Source: Flavobacterium sp. (GTDB taxonomy: Bacteria; Bacteroidota; Bacteroidia; Flavobacteriales; Flavobacteriaceae). From it: DNA of 64,000 nucleotides. The first letter of the stretch is position 1, and every line of letters begins with the position of its first letter. The DNA is taken from positions 37,295 through 101,294 of the forward strand of contig NZ_JANXUG010000088.1 in the NCBI RefSeq assembly GCF_025352015.1, given 5' to 3'. Shown piece after piece: positions 60,372-64,000 of the stretch. Position numbers and translations under genes: made by a program. Under the pieces are notes generated by a model that worked only from the letters and a program-made list of their open reading frames with translations, did no database searches and was not told the DNA's origin.

Positions 60372-61286
60372 TCACAAAATTATTTCTTCATAAGGAATGA
60401 CAATTTCAAAACCTTTATCTTTAAAATAATTACTAGGATTTTCTTTTGAAACGCTCATTACAAAATCTCCACCCCAAGCACCGAGGCTTTTAATAACACC
60501 ATCAAAGTCTGGAAAGAGTATTTCTTTAATAGTTTTTTGATGTAAAACGGCACTCATTTGTGTTTCGTGATTTTGTAGAGCTGTTTCAAATTCTTCGACA
60601 GTTGCACCTTTAATCAACTCATTTGTAATTGTATTAATGATAGGAATGTACTTTTCAATGTTTACATGACTCTTATAATAGGATGAAATGGCAGTTTTGC
60701 TGTTTTGTTTTTTGTTTAAATAAACAAAAAAGATTTGATTAGTAAAGTTGGGTTTAAAAATAATTCTTTCAATTACTGGTTTCTGGTTTAGAAGTTGATA
60801 TACAATGGGCATATTATTTTGAGCGCATGCAATATCATAGCCGCTTCCTCCAAAACTTCGTATTAATAACTCAAACGCATCTATTTGTAACCACTGGGCA
60901 ATATTATTTATTAAAGATGAAGAAGTTCCCAAACCCCAAAATTTTGGAAAACTCAATTCAGTTGTAACCAAATATCCATTTTTATCTGTTATAAAATTAG
61001 GATTCATAAGATAGGCTTCGTGCAGGATTTCAATTAAGGTGTTTTTAATAGTATCGGTATCATTAAAACGTTCTTTTTTAACAATTGAGTTGTACATAAT
61101 GGTATCTTCAAACCAAATACTTAGATCACTATCATAACTTTTCCAATGGATTTTTTGCCCTTCGGATTCTTCAACAATAAGATTTTGACCAAACTTTGTT
61201 GGCAGAGCAAAGGCTTTGGCACCATCAAGCACCAAATATTCTCCTGTGATTAGTAATTTCCCGTTGCTGTAAAAGTTTTTTTTCAT
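60372..61286 (-). CDS. GHMP kinase, GYDIA-type
   Basis: 'SNGKLLITGEYLVLDGAKAFALPT', 'WGLGTSSSLINNIAQW', 'GSGYDIACAQN'. Confidence 0.9.
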   Translation of the reverse strand: MKKNFYSNGKLLITGEYLVLDGAKAFALPTKFGQNLIVEESEGQKIHWKSYDSDLSIWFEDTIMYNSIVKKERFNDTDTIKNTLIEILHEAYLMNPNFITDKNGYLVTTELSFPKFWGLGTSSSLINNIAQWLQIDAFELLIRSFGGSGYDIACAQNNMPIVYQLLNQKPVIERIIFKPNFTNQIFFVYLNKKQNSKTAISSYYKSHVNIEKYIPIINTITNELIKGATVEEFETALQNHETQMSAVLHQKTIKEILFPDFDGVIKSLGAWGGDFVMSVSKENPSNYFKDKGFEIVIPYEEIIL

Positions 61287-61354
61287 CTGGCTTTTTGCAA
61301 AGTTTCTGGACTATATCTTTATAATCATTCGGTGATATTAAGCGCAGTTGTGAG

Positions 61355-62671
61355 TTATTTTCTAATTTCTTCTATAAAAGTTACCACTGCAGCATGTGAA
61401 ATTGTATTGTTTTCAAAATGATTTTTAATCATTTTGCGCTCTTCGGCTGTCGTTTGATATTGATTCAAAATATTATTGATGTGCATTTTCATGTGTCCTT
61501 CTTGAATTCCAGTGGTGATTAGTGAACGTAGCGCCGCAAAATTTTGTGCCAATCCAGCAACGGCTACAATTTGCATTAATTCCTGCGCTGTTGGTTTCCC
61601 TAAAATTTCTAACGCCATTTTAACCAACGGATGTAATGATGTTAAACCGCCGACAGTTCCTAACGCTAGTGGAATTTCCATCCAAAAAGTAAATACGTCA
61701 TTTTCGATTTTGGCAAACGATAAACTCGAATAGTTTCCGTTGCGTGCAGCATAAGCGTGAACTCCAGCTTCGACAGCTCGGAAATCATTACCAGTGGCCA
61801 ACACTACAGCGTCAACACCGTTCATAATTCCTTTGTTATGTGTAACCGCTCTGTATGGTTCAATTTGCGCTATTCGAACTGCCTGTACAAATTTTTCGGC
61901 AAACTCTTTTGGGTCTTCGATTTTCTTTTCGGCAAGCTCTGACACCAAGCAGGATACTTCGGCGCGAACTAAACAATTAGGAACATAGTTGGAGAGAATG
62001 CTCATCACAACAGTAATGTCTTTTTCCTCTTGATTAAAATCAGCGTAGTTCAGTGCTTCTTCTTTTAATGATTTTGCTAATTGTTCAAGACAAGAGTTGA
62101 TAAAATTAGCACCCATGCTGTCTTTGGTTTCAAAAGTTACATGCAGCTGAAAGTAGTTTTCTAATTTTGATGTTTTATCTCGCAGTTCTAAAGTTGTAAT
62201 TCCGCCACCACGTTTTTGCATGTTTTGAGTAATACTGTCAGTTGAATAAATTAAATTTTCTTTTATTTTATCAAAAAAAGTTTGTAGTTTTTTTGAACTT
62301 GCTTTGGATATAAAATGAACTTGTCCAATTTTTTCAGTATTCAAAATAACAGCTTTAAATCCGCCTCGCGTACTCCAATATTTTGCAGATTTAGCTGCTG
62401 CTGCGACTACAGAACTTTCTTCAATTACCATTGGAACAGCATAATACCTTCCGTTTATTTGAAAATTAGGTGTGATTCCCATAGGCAAATAGAAATTGGT
62501 AATCGTGTTTTCAATAAAATCATCATGCAACTGTTGAAGTTTTACATCATCATTCCAATATTGTTTTAAGGTTGCAATTGCTTCAGCTGGATTTGTAAAA
62601 TATTGATAGGCAATCCAATTAATTTTTTCTTCTTTGGAAAATTTGGAAAATCCTGCAACAGCATTATTCAT
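61355..62671 (-). CDS. hydroxymethylglutaryl-CoA reductase, class II
   Basis: 'GITPNFQINGRYYAVPMVIEESSVVAAAAKSAKYWSTRGGF', 'MGANFINSCLE'. Confidence 0.96.
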   Translation of the reverse strand: MNNAVAGFSKFSKEEKINWIAYQYFTNPAEAIATLKQYWNDDVKLQQLHDDFIENTITNFYLPMGITPNFQINGRYYAVPMVIEESSVVAAAAKSAKYWSTRGGFKAVILNTEKIGQVHFISKASSKKLQTFFDKIKENLIYSTDSITQNMQKRGGGITTLELRDKTSKLENYFQLHVTFETKDSMGANFINSCLEQLAKSLKEEALNYADFNQEEKDITVVMSILSNYVPNCLVRAEVSCLVSELAEKKIEDPKEFAEKFVQAVRIAQIEPYRAVTHNKGIMNGVDAVVLATGNDFRAVEAGVHAYAARNGNYSSLSFAKIENDVFTFWMEIPLALGTVGGLTSLHPLVKMALEILGKPTAQELMQIVAVAGLAQNFAALRSLITTGIQEGHMKMHINNILNQYQTTAEERKMIKNHFENNTISHAAVVTFIEEIRK

Positions 62672-62734
62672 AGATAAAGTAAATTTTAATGAGTTACAAA
62701 TATAGTTTAGATAGTTGATTGTTTAGTACAAAAT

Positions 62735-62767
62735 AAAAAACCACGTTTATTACAACGTGGCTTTTAT
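62735..62767. terminator. Terminator hairpin downstream of amylase
   Basis: CCACGTT-tattac-AACGTGG with A-run upstream and T-run downstream. Confidence 0.8.
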
Positions 62768-62787
62768 AGAAAATAGAATAAGTTGAA

Positions 62788-64000
62788 TTATTCTTTTATT
62801 AACTTCATAGTTTTTGAACTTCGGTTAGCATCAAAAGCTTTAACTAAATATATTCCAGCACTTAAATAGGTAACATTGTACTGATTATCTTCTGTTAGTA
62901 TTGAATCAAAAGTTTTAACTAATTGACCTGTAATTGAATAAATTTGAACTTTAGAAACTTGACCAGTAATGGTAAATATTCCAGAAGTAGGATTAGGTGA
63001 TAAATTTAAAGTAGCAACATTATTAAAATTAGTTGTGCTTAAAGTGGATGGTTGGTTGCCATATACTTTAAACCCTCCTGTTGGTATAGATATATTCATA
63101 TTTGTATCTGTAACAATCATAGCTGAATTATCCATTAAGTTGTACCAAGTTCCTAAAAATGGAAAGCCCACGCCCGTAGTTAAGGTGTTGTCTGAAAAGT
63201 TTGTTCTAACAAAAACATAACTTAAAGCAGAACTAGGGGAAGTGCTTGTCCAGACATCTAATCTTGGACTTCCTGTTGCGGCCAAATTCCATGAAAATTG
63301 TCCATTTTCAAAAACGTTTTCAGTTTTTTTCAAATCAATCATCCTTGCCCAACTGTTATAAATATTTAACCTTGCTGGGTCTCCCAGCCAATTATTAACC
63401 CATTGTGGTTGTGGCTTTGTATCTAATTTACAATCTGGATTTGAATAAGAAATGTTTCCATTATTGCATGTCCATAAAGAAGATGTGTATCCTAAATCGG
63501 CAAAATGCCAAATCATTTTTGGCCCTGGAACTAATAAATGAACAGCTCCTAAAGCTGGAAATCTTTGCAAAATTTTAGCTAAATTTCCTTGTGTTTGTCC
63601 TGCCTCATTAAAAGCTTTGTAACCAACTCTTTCTTCATCATGACTTTCTGCATATCCTACCATTCGTTCTGACGGATCAGTAACACCAGTTAAATCAGCA
63701 TAATTCCCTTTCAGTAGATTAGCATAAGGATCTGTCATTTTTCGCCATTGCATAATTCCTTTTGTGTCTCCAGAACGAAGATAATTTGCCCATTCCGTTT
63801 CTTCAGTAGCGGAACCACCAGTTCCTAAATGTTCAAAAATCACTAAAAAATTTGGGTCAAAAGACCACTGAATATCAGCATATTCTTTTAGTTTAGCAAC
63901 TCGGTCGGGTAGGTAACTATTAGTACAAGGTTCGTCTCCAGAGGTACAACTATTTGTAAAACCTTTAGTTAAATCCCATCGAAAACCATCAATCTTATAA
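62788..64000 (-). CDS. alpha-amylase-family glycoside hydrolase with T9SS type A sorting domain (5' truncated by window edge)
   Basis: Frame stays open to base 64000: 'YKIDGFRWDLTKGF...VIFEHLG...ESHDEE'; C-terminal 'LNLSPNPTSGIFTITGQ...GIYLVKAFDANRSSKTMKLIKE'. Confidence 0.9.
   Translation of the reverse strand, partial: YKIDGFRWDLTKGFTNSCTSGDEPCTNSYLPDRVAKLKEYADIQWSFDPNFLVIFEHLGTGGSATEETEWANYLRSGDTKGIMQWRKMTDPYANLLKGNYADLTGVTDPSERMVGYAESHDEERVGYKAFNEAGQTQGNLAKILQRFPALGAVHLLVPGPKMIWHFADLGYTSSLWTCNNGNISYSNPDCKLDTKPQPQWVNNWLGDPARLNIYNSWARMIDLKKTENVFENGQFSWNLAATGSPRLDVWTSTSPSSALSYVFVRTNFSDNTLTTGVGFPFLGTWYNLMDNSAMIVTDTNMNISIPTGGFKVYGNQPSTLSTTNFNNVATLNLSPNPTSGIFTITGQVSKVQIYSITGQLVKTFDSILTEDNQYNVTYLSAGIYLVKAFDANRSSKTMKLIKE

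Overview
AT-rich chromosomal segment from a Bacteroidota bacterium, most likely Flavobacterium or a close relative. The evidence is gldKLMN, XrtF, T9SS sorting tails, TAnnTTTG promoter boxes and overall gene content. Most of the window is conserved core: topA, gldKLMN, miaB, secG, groES/groEL, rpsO, pnp, rpoD, rpe, coaX, lptC, comEC, lpxB, surE, a C-terminal processing protease, class II HMG-CoA reductase, and two tRNAs (Arg-TCG on the minus strand, Phe-GAA on the plus strand). I see no prophage, IS element, CRISPR array or recognisable defence island. The most unusual signal is intergenic. (1) A family of CTGAA-N5-TTCAG palindromes occurs six times, four of them directly abutting a start codon (miaB, rpe, a TonB-dependent receptor, an HMA protein). 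Several form a three-arm element with two mutually exclusive hairpins and compensatory base changes. (2) Two diverged copies of a ~55-bp 'TAGCCCCGAT...GCGGGAA' element have a covarying hairpin. (3) There is also a 21-bp minisatellite, tandem duplicated terminators and several phrase-like AT-rich repeats. Two decayed genes are visible: a DoxX-family pseudogene and a fibronectin-III remnant. All calls come from reading the sequence and the supplied ORF track; no database search was run.
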